Source of the DNA: JALOOB01 sp040766655
GTDB lineage: Bacteria; Chloroflexota; Anaerolineae; CG2-30-64-16
DNA length: 64,000 nucleotides
Reading direction: 5' to 3'
NCBI GenBank assembly: GCA_040766655.1
Contig: JAXGQB010000011.1
Coordinates: forward strand, 124,001-188,000
Made by a program: the position numbers and the translations under genes. The notes beneath the pieces were generated by a model. That model was not told where the DNA came from. It did not search any database and was given only the letters and a program-made list of their open reading frames with translations. Shown piece after piece: positions 18,594 through 27,917 of this stretch; the stretch's first letter is position 1; every line of letters begins with the position of its first letter.

Positions 18594-20177
18594 ATGCCGT
18601 ACAAGGTCTTCTTCGTCGAGGACGAAATCGCAATTCGGGAGGGGATCCGAGACAACGTAGACTGGAGAGCCCACGGTTTTGAGTTCTGCGGTGAAGCCTC
18701 CGATGGCGAGATCGCTCTGCAACTCCTGCAAACCATCAAGCCCGACGTCCTCATAACCGATATCCGCATGCCGTTCATGGACGGTCTGCAGCTCAGCCAG
18801 ATCGTCCGGGATCGCCTGCCCTCGACCAAGATCATCATCCTCAGCGGTCACGACGAGTTTGCGTACGCCCAGAAGGCCATCAAGCTGGGCGTGTTCGAAT
18901 ACCTCCTCAAACCGGTCTCCGTGCAGGATCTGCACGCGGTGCTCGACAAAGCCGCAGCAGCCCTGGAGCAGGAGCAGCAAGAGCTGCAGGCGTTGCAGAA
19001 GCTGCAAGACCAGGTGGAGGAGCACCGTGCCGCGCTGCGCGAGAGGTTCCTGCTCAAGCTTGTGACCGGAGCGGCGGCACCCGTCGAGGCGATCGCGAAG
19101 AGCCAGGCGTTGGGCCTCGATCTGGTCGCTCGAAGCTACCTCGTCGTGCTCCTGCGGATCGAGTCAAGGTCGCCCTCCGAGCCCATGGACCTGGATCGCC
19201 AGCAGCGAGTCCAGCAGCTGGTCGCAGCCCTGATGGAGAATCACCCGGATGCGTACTTGCTGCGGACCGACTTTCGCGAACTGGTTCTGTTGTTGAAAGG
19301 ACTCTCGCCGGAGAACCTGAACGCAGAGTTGGACCACCTCCTCGAGCGGATACGACAGGAGGTCGCGGTCTTCCATTGTGAACTGATCGTCGGGTTGGGC
19401 ACGCCACAGATGCGTATCACGGAGATTTGTCATTCCTACCTCGATGCTGTTGACAACCTGCGGGCGACCGCTGGCGAACGCAGTGGCTACCCTGACGATG
19501 GTTCTGAGAAGACCGATCTCCTCGGGGTGGACAGATCTGCTGTCGAGGACCTTCTCAAGACAGGGACGGCGGAGGATTTCACCGCATTCTACGAGGCGTT
19601 CAGCCGCCCGCTTGGCCCGACCGCGCTTGCATCACCGCTCGTCAAGAGCTACGTCTTTACCGATATCGTGCTGGCTGCAGCGAAGTTCGTCGACGAGCTG
19701 GGAGGAGATGTCGATCAGGTGATCCCGGAACTCGGCAGCATCGGGAAGGTTCTGGCCAACATCAATACCGTCGAGCAACTCCGCGAGCGAGTTCAAGCAG
19801 TTCTGGTCTCGGCGTTGGCCTTTCGAGACAACCGAGTGGGCCGGCATTATGACGAGGTGATCAGGCAGGCGCAGGCGTACATTGACAGCCGGTTCTCGGA
19901 TCCGGCGCTGGCGCTCAGCGATGTTGCCGTCTGCGTCAACCTCAGCGCGTGTCATTTCAGTGCCATTTTCAGCCAGGAGACCGGCCGGACCTTCAAGGAA
20001 TACCTGACGGAGATCAGGATCAAGACGGCCAAGGAACTGCTGCGGACGACGGCGTTGAAGGCGTTCGAGATCGGGTACCAGGTCGGGTACAACGATCCGC
20101 ACTACTTCAGCCACGTCTTTCACAAGAACACGGGCCTGACGCCGATGGAGTTCCGGGCGCAGGCGCAAGCGGGATGA
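18594..20177 (+). CDS. YesN-type response regulator (REC + AraC-type HTH)
   Basis: 527 residues starting at MPYKVFFVEDEIA (ATG 18594 after GGGGGAG). The N-terminal REC domain has the phosphoacceptor in VLITDIRMPFMDGLQLS, IILSGHDEF and YLLKPVSVQDL. A helical, coiled-coil-prone middle section follows. Two AraC-type helix-turn-helices sit at the C-terminus (LALSDVAVCVNLSACHFSAI and AFEIGYQVGYNDPHYFSHVF). This architecture pairs with YesM kinases and usually controls an adjacent sugar ABC transporter. Here it heads the arabinose operon, 13 nt before the kinase gene. Confidence 0.92.
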   Translation: MPYKVFFVEDEIAIREGIRDNVDWRAHGFEFCGEASDGEIALQLLQTIKPDVLITDIRMPFMDGLQLSQIVRDRLPSTKIIILSGHDEFAYAQKAIKLGVFEYLLKPVSVQDLHAVLDKAAAALEQEQQELQALQKLQDQVEEHRAALRERFLLKLVTGAAAPVEAIAKSQALGLDLVARSYLVVLLRIESRSPSEPMDLDRQQRVQQLVAALMENHPDAYLLRTDFRELVLLLKGLSPENLNAELDHLLERIRQEVAVFHCELIVGLGTPQMRITEICHSYLDAVDNLRATAGERSGYPDDGSEKTDLLGVDRSAVEDLLKTGTAEDFTAFYEAFSRPLGPTALASPLVKSYVFTDIVLAAAKFVDELGGDVDQVIPELGSIGKVLANINTVEQLRERVQAVLVSALAFRDNRVGRHYDEVIRQAQAYIDSRFSDPALALSDVAVCVNLSACHFSAIFSQETGRTFKEYLTEIRIKTAKELLRTTALKAFEIGYQVGYNDPHYFSHVFHKNTGLTPMEFRAQAQAG

Positions 20178-20190
20178 GGCGCCAACAACT

Positions 20191-21837
20191 GTGAGAAAAG
20201 CAGCTGCCCTGGACTACTCAAGTGCGCCATCCAGGCTGGATTCCGCTCTGGGGCTGCTGCGTCGCGCCCTGCGCAAGGTGCTGGGCCCGTTCGTTGATCT
20301 GGTGACAAGGGCCAATTTCTCGGTGCGGGCGAAGATTCTGATCTCGCTCGGCATCCTGATACTCATCATGAGCATCACGAATGTCGTCCTGGTGGTGCAG
20401 GTGATGAGCTACAGCCGGCAGTATGACGCGATCATCGCCAACATCACGTCTGCCAACAGCATCAGCGGGCGGATCAAGGTGGACATCGACACCGAGATGT
20501 GGCGTATCGTCGCGGGCAAGATCGAGTTCAACGAAGGCCGGCAGTACGACATCATCAACGACGTGAACGCCACGCTGCGGCAGATGATGGAAAACACCGA
20601 TTCGCCGCGCGCCAGGGTCAAGTTGGAAGGAATCCTGCGAACCATGCTGACGCTGACCTACGAGGTCAATCGGATGGGTCAGCAGATCGTGAGGGGCAGC
20701 ACCACGGCCGAGAACGAGGCGGTGCTGGAGAACATCCGGTTTGTCTCGGGCGTAGTGGAAGAGGTGGTGCAGGACTACGCTCTGTTCGAGGTGCAGCGAA
20801 CCAGCACTCAGTATCAGCAGATGCGTGACGGTTTCAGGCGCTGGGAGATCATCTACTTAGTCGTAATGATCGCGGCAATCGGATTCTCGGTCCTGGCAGC
20901 CTGGGGCATCTCCAGAGGTGTGTATATACCCATCAAGAAGCTCCATGACATGACGACCACCATCACCAAGAACGACCTGCAGGCTCTGGTGACCCATGAC
21001 AACGTAGATGAGATCACCGAGATGGGCTTGAGCTTCAACATCATGGTCGGCAGGATTCGTGAGTTACTCGATGCAAAGGTCAGAGAACAGGAGAATCTGA
21101 AGAAGGCTGAGTTGCGCGCGCTCCAGGCCCAGATCAACCCTCACTTTCTCTACAATACGTTGGACACCATCATCTGGATGACCGAGTCGAAGAAGACGGA
21201 CCAGGTGATCGAGATCGTCAGGGCATTGTCGAGCTTCTTCCGGATCAGCCTCAGCAAGGGACGAGACTGGATCACCATCGGTGAAGAAGTCGAGCGAACC
21301 AGGAACTACCTGGTCATCCAGAAGATGCGCTACCGCGATATCCTGGACTACCGCATCGAGATGGACGAGAGCGTCGCAGCCAATTCGATCCTGAAGCTGA
21401 TTCTGCAGCCGATCGTCGAGAACGCGCTGTATCACGGCATCAAGAACAAGCGGCAGGGCGGCACCATCGTTGTGCGCGCCATGCCGCGAAACGGGAACGA
21501 GATCCTGCTGCAGGTCGATGACAACGGGATCGGTTTCGCCCCGGAGAAACTGGCTCAGCTTCAGGCAGACCTTGCCGACGATTCAGGCGAGATTAAGCTG
21601 GAGAGCGGATTCGGCATCGGCAACGTCAACAAGCGAATCAAGCTGTACTACGGAAGAGACTATGGCGTCTCCATCCAGTCGGAGGCCGGCGTGGGAACCT
21701 ACGTGACGATTGTCATCCCGGCTCGCCGCGATGACCTCTCAGAGAGCGAGGGCTCCCGACCCGCTGCCCATCTGCTCGATCAGCCTGACAGTCCGGAGCC
21801 GATCGTCACGAGTCCGGCTGAACCTGTGCATCGATGA
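20191..21837 (+). CDS. YesM/LytS-type sensor histidine kinase
   Basis: 548 residues from GTG 20191. Two membrane helices (about residues 48-72 and 225-245) enclose an extracytoplasmic helical sensor of about 150 residues, followed by a HAMP domain (YIPIKKLHDMTTTITKNDL). The His_kinase family motif is LQAQINPHFLYNTLDTIIW, with the ATPase in ENALYHGIKNKRQGG, DNGIGFAPEKL and SGFGIGNVNKRIKLYYG. It presumably detects arabinose or an arabino-oligosaccharide, directly or via a binding protein, and phosphorylates the YesN-type protein. Confidence 0.92.
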   Translation: MRKAAALDYSSAPSRLDSALGLLRRALRKVLGPFVDLVTRANFSVRAKILISLGILILIMSITNVVLVVQVMSYSRQYDAIIANITSANSISGRIKVDIDTEMWRIVAGKIEFNEGRQYDIINDVNATLRQMMENTDSPRARVKLEGILRTMLTLTYEVNRMGQQIVRGSTTAENEAVLENIRFVSGVVEEVVQDYALFEVQRTSTQYQQMRDGFRRWEIIYLVVMIAAIGFSVLAAWGISRGVYIPIKKLHDMTTTITKNDLQALVTHDNVDEITEMGLSFNIMVGRIRELLDAKVREQENLKKAELRALQAQINPHFLYNTLDTIIWMTESKKTDQVIEIVRALSSFFRISLSKGRDWITIGEEVERTRNYLVIQKMRYRDILDYRIEMDESVAANSILKLILQPIVENALYHGIKNKRQGGTIVVRAMPRNGNEILLQVDDNGIGFAPEKLAQLQADLADDSGEIKLESGFGIGNVNKRIKLYYGRDYGVSIQSEAGVGTYVTIVIPARRDDLSESEGSRPAAHLLDQPDSPEPIVTSPAEPVHR

Positions 21838-21844
21838 GGGTGAG

Positions 21845-22855
21845 ATGATGAGGGATTCACGAGTCTCAGCCTGGATTGTGGCCCTGGTCGTTTTGGTCGC
21901 CGCTGCAGGCTGCGCGCCCGCGCCTCAGCCTGTGACGCCGCCCGCCGCGGCACAGGCTGAGGATGCTGCGCCCAGAAAAGGCTACCGCGACCTGATCGTA
22001 GGCTATGCTCAGCTCGGCGCGGAGAGCGAGTGGCGCTCGGCGAACACCGCCTCCGTGAAGGAGGCGGCGGAGGCATTGGGCGTGGAGCTGAGATTCTCGG
22101 ATGCACAGCAGAAGCAGGAAAACCAGATCAAGGCCATTCGCTCGCTCATTGCCCAGCGTGTGGATGTGATTGGGGTTGCGCCGCTGACTGAGACGGGTTG
22201 GGAGGAGGTGTTCACCGAAGCCAAGGAGGCCGGCATTCCGATTATCCTGGTGGACCGGAGTGCCGATGTGTCGACTGATCTGTATGTGACTCTGATGGGG
22301 TCTGATTTCCTGGAGGAGGGCCGGAAGGCGGCTCGGATCATGGCCGACCTGACGGGCGGCCATGCCAAGATCGTCGAGCTGGTGGGCACGATCGACTCGG
22401 CGCCCGCCAATGATCGGTACAGAGGATTCCGGGAGGTGTTGCAGGACTACCCGAACATGGAGATCATCGACTCCCGGAGTGGGGACTTCACGGTCGCTCA
22501 GGGCAGGGAAGTGATGGCTTCTTTCCTGAAGACCCATGGGAATACCATCACCGCACTCTACGCACACAACGACGACATGGCTCTTGGTGCAATCAAGGCG
22601 ATTGAGGCTTACGGGCTCAGGCCAGGTGTCGACATCAAGATTGTGTCGATCGACGCAGCGCGTGGGGCGTTCGAGGCGATGATCGCCGGAAAGCTGAATG
22701 CCACGGTCGAATGCAACCCGCTGCTCGGCCCGAAGTTTCTGGAATTGGCGCTGAAGGTCGCCAACGGGGAGACCGTTCCCAAGCGGGTGCCCTCCGAAGA
22801 AGGCGTCTTCTTCCCGGACAACGCAGCGCAGATCCTGCCTACCCGCAGATATTAA
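21845..22855 (+). CDS. Sugar-binding lipoprotein of an ABC transporter, YtfQ-like (first copy)
   Basis: 336 residues from ATG 21845 after GAGGGTGAG; the second Met (21848) is equally possible. A lipoprotein signal is visible: hydrophobic VALVVLVAAAGC with the lipobox Cys. The mature part, GYAQLGAESEWRSANTASVK, then FSDAQQKQENQIKAIRSLIA and ETGWEEVFTEAKEAGIPIIL, is strongly like YtfQ, the galactofuranose/arabinofuranose-type binder of the periplasmic-binding-protein-like I fold. It lies 7 nt after the kinase gene. A second paralogue follows. Confidence 0.9.
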   Translation: MMRDSRVSAWIVALVVLVAAAGCAPAPQPVTPPAAAQAEDAAPRKGYRDLIVGYAQLGAESEWRSANTASVKEAAEALGVELRFSDAQQKQENQIKAIRSLIAQRVDVIGVAPLTETGWEEVFTEAKEAGIPIILVDRSADVSTDLYVTLMGSDFLEEGRKAARIMADLTGGHAKIVELVGTIDSAPANDRYRGFREVLQDYPNMEIIDSRSGDFTVAQGREVMASFLKTHGNTITALYAHNDDMALGAIKAIEAYGLRPGVDIKIVSIDAARGAFEAMIAGKLNATVECNPLLGPKFLELALKVANGETVPKRVPSEEGVFFPDNAAQILPTRRY

Positions 22856-22875
22856 GGCTTCAGCACACTGAAGCC
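22856..22875 (+). terminator. Hairpin after the first sugar-binding gene
   Basis: GGCTTCAG and CTGAAGCC with a four-base loop, immediately after the stop codon. It may terminate part of the transcription or stabilise the upstream mRNA. Confidence 0.45.
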
Positions 22876-22982
22876 GAAAGAAAGTTAACCGTCCTCAGAC
22901 AAGAGCGACCCGGCGCGCTCGCAAGTGGCCTCCCCAGTCACGCGTCCAACACGAAAACCAACTCTCCCCAAAAGGAAACGCA

Positions 22983-23012
22983 TTGACACTTGAGCGGCTG
23001 GGGGCGTACCAT
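22983..23012 (+). promoter_or_regulatory. Possible internal promoter for the second sugar-binding gene
   Basis: TTGACA at 22983-22988 and TACCAT at 23007-23012 with an 18-base spacer, inside the 245-base gap between the two binding-protein genes and 88 bases before the GTG at 23101. Confidence 0.45.
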
Positions 23013-23100
23013 CCCTTGCAGGGAGACGCGCTTCACACCGGGAGGAGTGCGCCTCGCGAAGCAGTCAAAGCCACAAGAACATACAGAAGGAGACAAAGAC

Positions 23101-24099
23101 GTGAAACCCTCAGCAGTCAAGTTACTTGTCGCAGCGCTACTGATCGTCGTCGTTTTGACGGGTTGCGCACCCGCCGCCACGCCCGCACCGGCGGCTGCAC
23201 CCGCCGCCCCGGCCGCCGCGACCACCGCAAAGACCTACAAGGACATGACCCTGTGCTACCCGCAGCTGGGCGCGGAGAGCGACTGGCGAACGGCCAACTC
23301 CGCTTCCTTCAAGGAAACGGCGGAGAAGCTTGGAGTCAAGCTGATCTTCTCTGATGCGCAGCAGAAGCAAGAGAACCAGATCTCCGCCATGCGCTCCTGC
23401 ATCCAGCAGGGTGTGGATGTGATCGCGTTGCCGCCTGTGGTTGAGACCGGCTGGGATGCAGTCCTTCAGGAAGCCAAGGATGCCGGAATCCCCGTCATCG
23501 TTGTTGACCGCTCGGTCACCGCAGATCCCTCGATGTATGCCTCGCACATCGGCTCCGATATGGTCATCGAAGGCAAGCGAGCAGCTGAGGAATTCAACAA
23601 GATGCTGCCGGATGGCGGCAACATCCTTGAACTCTCCGGCACCACCGGCTCGGGCGCCGCAGTTGGCCGGGCAAAGGGTTTCCGCGAAGCCCTGAACCCC
23701 AACATCAAGATCCTGGACTCCCAGACCGGCAACTTCACCCGTGCCGAAGGCAAGCCTGTCATGGAAGCCTTCCTGAAGAAGTACGCCGGCCAGATCCAGG
23801 GCGTCTTCTTCCACAATGACGACATGGCCATCGGCGCTGTCGAGGCCATTAAGGCCGCCGGCATCAAGCCCGGCGAACTCAAGATGGTGTCCGTCGACGG
23901 CACCCGCGGCGGTTTCCAACTCATGATCGATGGTTGGCTGCAGGCGGACGTCGAGTGCAATCCGTTGCTGGGTCCGCAGGTCATGGACCTGGCACTCAAG
24001 CTGATGAACGGCGAGACGATCGTCAAGGAAGCACTGACTGACGAGAGCGTCTTCTATCCCGACAATGCCAAAGAACTGCTGCCAACTCGCAAGTACTAA
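23101..24099 (+). CDS. Sugar-binding lipoprotein of an ABC transporter, YtfQ-like (second copy)
   Basis: 332 residues from GTG 23101 after GAAGGAG; the longer frame from 22990 lacks a signal peptide. The signal sequence VKLLVAALLIVVVLTGC ends at the lipobox Cys and is followed by an Ala/Pro-rich linker, a typical surface-lipoprotein spacer. The mature domain parallels the first copy nearly block by block (LGAESDWRTANSASFKETAE, FSDAQQKQENQISAMRSC, PTRKY end). It is a tandem paralogue and not an exact duplicate, so the two may differ in ligand. Confidence 0.9.
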   Translation: MKPSAVKLLVAALLIVVVLTGCAPAATPAPAAAPAAPAAATTAKTYKDMTLCYPQLGAESDWRTANSASFKETAEKLGVKLIFSDAQQKQENQISAMRSCIQQGVDVIALPPVVETGWDAVLQEAKDAGIPVIVVDRSVTADPSMYASHIGSDMVIEGKRAAEEFNKMLPDGGNILELSGTTGSGAAVGRAKGFREALNPNIKILDSQTGNFTRAEGKPVMEAFLKKYAGQIQGVFFHNDDMAIGAVEAIKAAGIKPGELKMVSVDGTRGGFQLMIDGWLQADVECNPLLGPQVMDLALKLMNGETIVKEALTDESVFYPDNAKELLPTRKY

Positions 24100-24131
24100 A
24101 CCGCTGGCAGTGTGAAGCCGGCAGGGGAAGA

Positions 24132-24290
24132 CCTCCGAGGTCTTGGGCCAACCGAAGGTTGGCGCGACCCCGGAGGACTCTGGTGGCATTGCCACCTTGC
24201 CATAGGTTCAGTGCAGCCGCTCTGACACTGGTATTCACCGGCGGGCAAGAGGGATATCGTGAGAAGCGGCGTTCCAGGACGCCGCTTCTC
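24132..24290 (+). repeat. Cluster of three hairpins between binding-protein and ATPase genes
   Basis: Within 24100-24332, (i) a long imperfect stem at about 24132-24176 encloses CCAACC-GAA-GGTTGG. (ii) GGTGGC-ATT-GCCACC lies at 24182-24196. (iii) A perfect 12-base stem, GAGAAGCGGCGT with its complement, spans 24261-24290. Such elements after a binding-protein gene usually act as partial terminators or mRNA-stability elements, keeping the binder more abundant than the membrane components. Confidence 0.6.
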
Positions 24291-24332
24291 CGCTAACAGG
24301 CCCGCTCTTACCCTTCACAAGGGGCAGATCTG

Positions 24333-25850
24333 ATGACAGATGCAGGCGAATTTGTCTTGACCATGAAGGCCATCTCAAAGACGTTTCCCGGCGTTAAGGC
24401 CCTGGAAGACGTGGACTTCTCGCTTCGTCGGGGTGAGGTCCACGCCTTGATCGGCGAGAATGGCGCCGGGAAGTCGACATTGATCAAGGTTCTGACCGGC
24501 GTGGAGCACCCAGATGCGGGCGTCATTGAGTTTGATGGAAAGGCCGTGGAGGTTAAATCTCCACAGCATGCCCAGGAGATCGGCATCTCGACGGTCTATC
24601 AGGAAGTCAACCTCTGCACCAATATCTCAGTCGCCGAGAACATCATGCTCGGACGCGAGCCCCGACGTTTCGGCGGGATCCACTGGAAACAGCTGAATGA
24701 CAAGGCCCGGCAGGCCCTGAAGCGGCTGTCGGTCGACATCGACGTGACCCAACCCCTGGGCAACTACTCGATCGCGATCCAGCAGATGACGGCCATCGCC
24801 AGGTCGCTCGAAGTATCTGACGCTAAGATCCTGATCCTCGACGAACCTACTTCCAGCCTGGATGCCAACGAGACCAACCTCCTCTTTGAGGTGATGCGGA
24901 AGCTCAAGGCCGAAGGGATCGGCATCGTCTTCATTACCCACTTCCTGGATCAGGTCTATCGCATCTCCGACCGCATCACGGTCCTGCGCAACGGCAAGCT
25001 GGTCGGTACGTACGACACCCCGTCGCTGCCACGCGTCGAACTGGTGGCCAAGATGTTGGGCCGCACCATCACCGACCTTGCCGCCGTGTCAAAGGCCAAG
25101 GTGCTGCGCACCGAGGAGGATCGGGGTGAGCCGCTTCTCGAAGCCCGGGGCCTGGGGCGCGCAGGATCTCTCGAACCCGTGGATGTGGCGTTATATGCCG
25201 GCGAGGTGGTGGGAGTCGCCGGTCTTCTGGGCTCGGGGCGCACGGAACTGGCTAACCTGTTGTTCGGGGTGGACGCGCCCGACGCCGGTTCGCTCATGGT
25301 GAAGGGCAAGCAGGTCGAGCGCCCGTCACCGCCTGAGTCCCTCCGGAATGGTATTGCCCTCTGTCCTGAAGACCGCAAGGCTGAAGGGATTGTCGGCGAT
25401 CTGACGATTCGCGAGAACATCATCCTGGCGCTTCAGGCGCGCTTCGGCTGGTTCAGATACCTGGGCATCCAGCGGCAGTACGAGATTGCAGAGAAGTACA
25501 TCCGGCTCCTTGGCATCAGCACACCCTCTCCGGATCAGTTGGTCAAGAACCTGAGCGGTGGGAACCAGCAGAAGGTCATCCTGGCACGCTGGCTGGCCAC
25601 GAATCCACAGGTCCTGATCATGGACGAACCCACCAAGGGCATCGACGTGGGCGCCAAGGCCGAAATCCAGAAGCTGGTGCTGGACCTGGCGGAGGAGGGC
25701 AAGTCGTGTGTGTTCATTTCCTCCGAGCTTGAGGAAGTGCTGCGAACCAGCCACCGGATCATCGTCCTGCGGGATCAGAAGAAAGCTGCCGAGTACTCCG
25801 GCGACGTTGATGACCAGACCATCATTCAGACAATGGCGGGAACGCTATGA
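24333..25850 (+). CDS. Sugar ABC transporter ATPase (two nucleotide-binding domains, YtfR/MglA-like)
   Basis: 505 residues, a fused pair of ABC domains. The first has Walker A GENGAGKSTLIKVL and Walker B LILDEPTSSLD with a degenerate signature (NYSIAIQQ). The second has a degenerate Walker A (GLLGSGRTEL), the signature NLSGGNQQKVILARW and DEPTKGIDVGAK. This asymmetry is normal for the MglA/RbsA/AraG/YtfR family. It energises the two permeases that follow. It ends in a four-base ATGA overlap with the first permease gene. Confidence 0.94.
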   Translation: MTDAGEFVLTMKAISKTFPGVKALEDVDFSLRRGEVHALIGENGAGKSTLIKVLTGVEHPDAGVIEFDGKAVEVKSPQHAQEIGISTVYQEVNLCTNISVAENIMLGREPRRFGGIHWKQLNDKARQALKRLSVDIDVTQPLGNYSIAIQQMTAIARSLEVSDAKILILDEPTSSLDANETNLLFEVMRKLKAEGIGIVFITHFLDQVYRISDRITVLRNGKLVGTYDTPSLPRVELVAKMLGRTITDLAAVSKAKVLRTEEDRGEPLLEARGLGRAGSLEPVDVALYAGEVVGVAGLLGSGRTELANLLFGVDAPDAGSLMVKGKQVERPSPPESLRNGIALCPEDRKAEGIVGDLTIRENIILALQARFGWFRYLGIQRQYEIAEKYIRLLGISTPSPDQLVKNLSGGNQQKVILARWLATNPQVLIMDEPTKGIDVGAKAEIQKLVLDLAEEGKSCVFISSELEEVLRTSHRIIVLRDQKKAAEYSGDVDDQTIIQTMAGTL

Positions 25851-26926
25851 AAGATGACCTCACGCTCCTCAAACGCGTCCGCGAGCACAGGCTGTTCTGG
25901 CCGCTCGTTGCGCTGGCCTTGATTCTCATCGCTGATGCTATCTTCGCACCCGGGTTCTTCAAGATCGGCATCATGGACGGCCACCTGTACGGCAACCTGA
26001 TCGACGTCGTCAATAACGCCGCGCCGCTGATGCTGGTCGCGATCGGGATGACGTTGGTGATCGCCACCGGTGGCGTCGATCTCTCCGTCGGTGCAGTGAT
26101 TGCCATCTCAGCCGCCATGGGCGCCGTGCTCATCAATCCCGCCCTGGGCAACCGCCTGATCTCCAACGAGATTCTCACCAGGGACGCCACGAACACGCCG
26201 CTAGGGCTGATCATCCTGGCCGACCTGGCGGCGGGCACCCTGTGCGGCCTCTGGAATGGCCTGTTGGTTTCGCGCGGCAAGATTCAGCCGATGGTCGCCA
26301 CCCTGATCCTGATGGTGGCCGGCCGGGGCATCGCCCAGCTCATCACCAACGGCCAGATCATGACGATCTACTATACCCCCTACTTCTGGTTCGGCAACGG
26401 CTTCATCCTGGGGCTGCCGGTATCGGTCTACATCGTGGCGCTCGTCTTCGTCCTGGCTTGGCTGCTGGTCCGCAAGACTTCCATGGGCCTCTTCATCGAG
26501 GCAGTCGGCATCAACGCGAAGTCGACTTACTACAGCGGGATCAGCGAGAAGAACATCAAGCTGTTCGCCTATACATTCTGCGGGTTCTGTGCTGCCATCG
26601 CCGGCCTCATACTCAGTTCGTACGTCCACAGTGCGGACGGCAATAACAACGGCCTCAACTACGAGCTGGATGCGATCCTGGCAGTCGTCATCGGCGGCAC
26701 ACTGATGACGGGCGGGCGCTTCTCCTTGTTTGCCAGCATCATCGGCGCGCTCATCATCTGGACGTTCACCATCACCATGTACACGTTCGGCGTGCCTGCG
26801 AATGCACTGCTGGCCGGCAGAGCCGTGCTGGTATTGGCGGTGATTCTCCTCTATTCCGACTACGCCCGACGCCTGCTGAACCGCTTGCTCGACCGGAAAG
26901 GTGCCCAACATGGCGCAACGAATTAG
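25847..26926 (+). CDS. Sugar ABC transporter permease, YtfT-like
   Basis: 359 residues with eight to ten hydrophobic segments. ATGGVDLSVGAVIAISAAMG is the conserved loop of BPD_transp_2 permeases, and DAILAVVIGGTLMTGGRFSL is the C-terminal signature. It is the first of two different permeases, as in the YtfQRT-YjfF system where the pair forms a heterodimer. It is coupled to the ATPase gene by overlapping start and stop codons. Confidence 0.92.
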   Translation: MKDDLTLLKRVREHRLFWPLVALALILIADAIFAPGFFKIGIMDGHLYGNLIDVVNNAAPLMLVAIGMTLVIATGGVDLSVGAVIAISAAMGAVLINPALGNRLISNEILTRDATNTPLGLIILADLAAGTLCGLWNGLLVSRGKIQPMVATLILMVAGRGIAQLITNGQIMTIYYTPYFWFGNGFILGLPVSVYIVALVFVLAWLLVRKTSMGLFIEAVGINAKSTYYSGISEKNIKLFAYTFCGFCAAIAGLILSSYVHSADGNNNGLNYELDAILAVVIGGTLMTGGRFSLFASIIGALIIWTFTITMYTFGVPANALLAGRAVLVLAVILLYSDYARRLLNRLLDRKGAQHGATN

Positions 26927-27890
26927 GCCTTTCCTGCTCAAGAACGGCCCCCTGCTGACTACGATCGTCATCTTCGTGCTGGTCTACTTCGCGGGAACCC
27001 GGCTTTATCCGGCCATGCAGAAGCCGCAGGTGTTCTTCAACCTGTTCATCAACACGGCCAGTCTGATGATCGTGTCGATCGGGATGACTTTCGTCATCAT
27101 CACTAAGGGCATCGACCTTTCCGTGGCGGGCATGATTGCCCTGACCTCCGCCGCCTCCGCCGCCCTGTTGGCCAAGGGAACCAGCCCGGCCGTGGTGATG
27201 CCCCTGATGCTGCTGATGGGCATCGCGTTCGGCTTGACACTGGGCAGCATCATTCACTTCCTGAAGGTGGAGCCCTTCATCGTGACCCTGATGGGCCTCT
27301 TCTTCGCCCGCGGCATGGCCTATGTCATCACCCTCGAGGGGTTGCCCATTCAGGATCCGTTCTACCGCATGCTGGCGCTGACGAAAGTGCCGGTCCCCTT
27401 CTTTGCCAAGGCATACGTCTACATCCCTTCACTGGTCGGCCCACTGCTTCTGCTGGTGGTGATCTACCTGTCGTTCTTCACGCGTTTCGGACGCACTGTC
27501 TATGCCATTGGCAACAACGAGCAGTCTGCCAGGCTGATGGGCCTGCCGGTCGGGCGCACCAAGATCATCGTGTATGCCTTCAGCGGCTTCTGTTCTGCGC
27601 TTGCCGGCATCGTCTGGAGCATCTCGCTGCTGTCCGGGTACGGCGGCTACGCGCCGGGGATGGAATTGGATGCGATCGCCTCGGTCGTAATCGGCGGCAC
27701 GCTGCTGACCGGCGGCGTCGGGAACGTGATCGGCACGCTCTTTGGGGTTCTGATCAACGGCACCATCGTGTCCATCCTGCAGTTCAACGGCACCCTGAGC
27801 TCTTGGTGGACGCGCATCGGCGTGGGTCTGCTCACGCTCATCTTCATTGGCATTCAGAGCCTGTTCTACATGCGCAAGAAGCACTCCTGA
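26910..27890 (+). CDS. Sugar ABC transporter permease, YjfF-like
   Basis: 326 residues from ATG 26910 (MAQRIRPFLL), preceded by GGAAAGG; a GTG at 26901 is in frame. It overlaps the upstream permease by 17 nt. Family motifs are ITKGIDLSVAGMIALTSAA and DAIASVVIGGTLLTGGVGNV. It completes the import complex (binders + ATPase + two permeases) ahead of the arabinose catabolic genes. Confidence 0.92.
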   Translation: MAQRIRPFLLKNGPLLTTIVIFVLVYFAGTRLYPAMQKPQVFFNLFINTASLMIVSIGMTFVIITKGIDLSVAGMIALTSAASAALLAKGTSPAVVMPLMLLMGIAFGLTLGSIIHFLKVEPFIVTLMGLFFARGMAYVITLEGLPIQDPFYRMLALTKVPVPFFAKAYVYIPSLVGPLLLLVVIYLSFFTRFGRTVYAIGNNEQSARLMGLPVGRTKIIVYAFSGFCSALAGIVWSISLLSGYGGYAPGMELDAIASVVIGGTLLTGGVGNVIGTLFGVLINGTIVSILQFNGTLSSWWTRIGVGLLTLIFIGIQSLFYMRKKHS

Positions 27891-27917
27891 GTGCACGCTT
27901 CGACGAGGTCACCCAAC

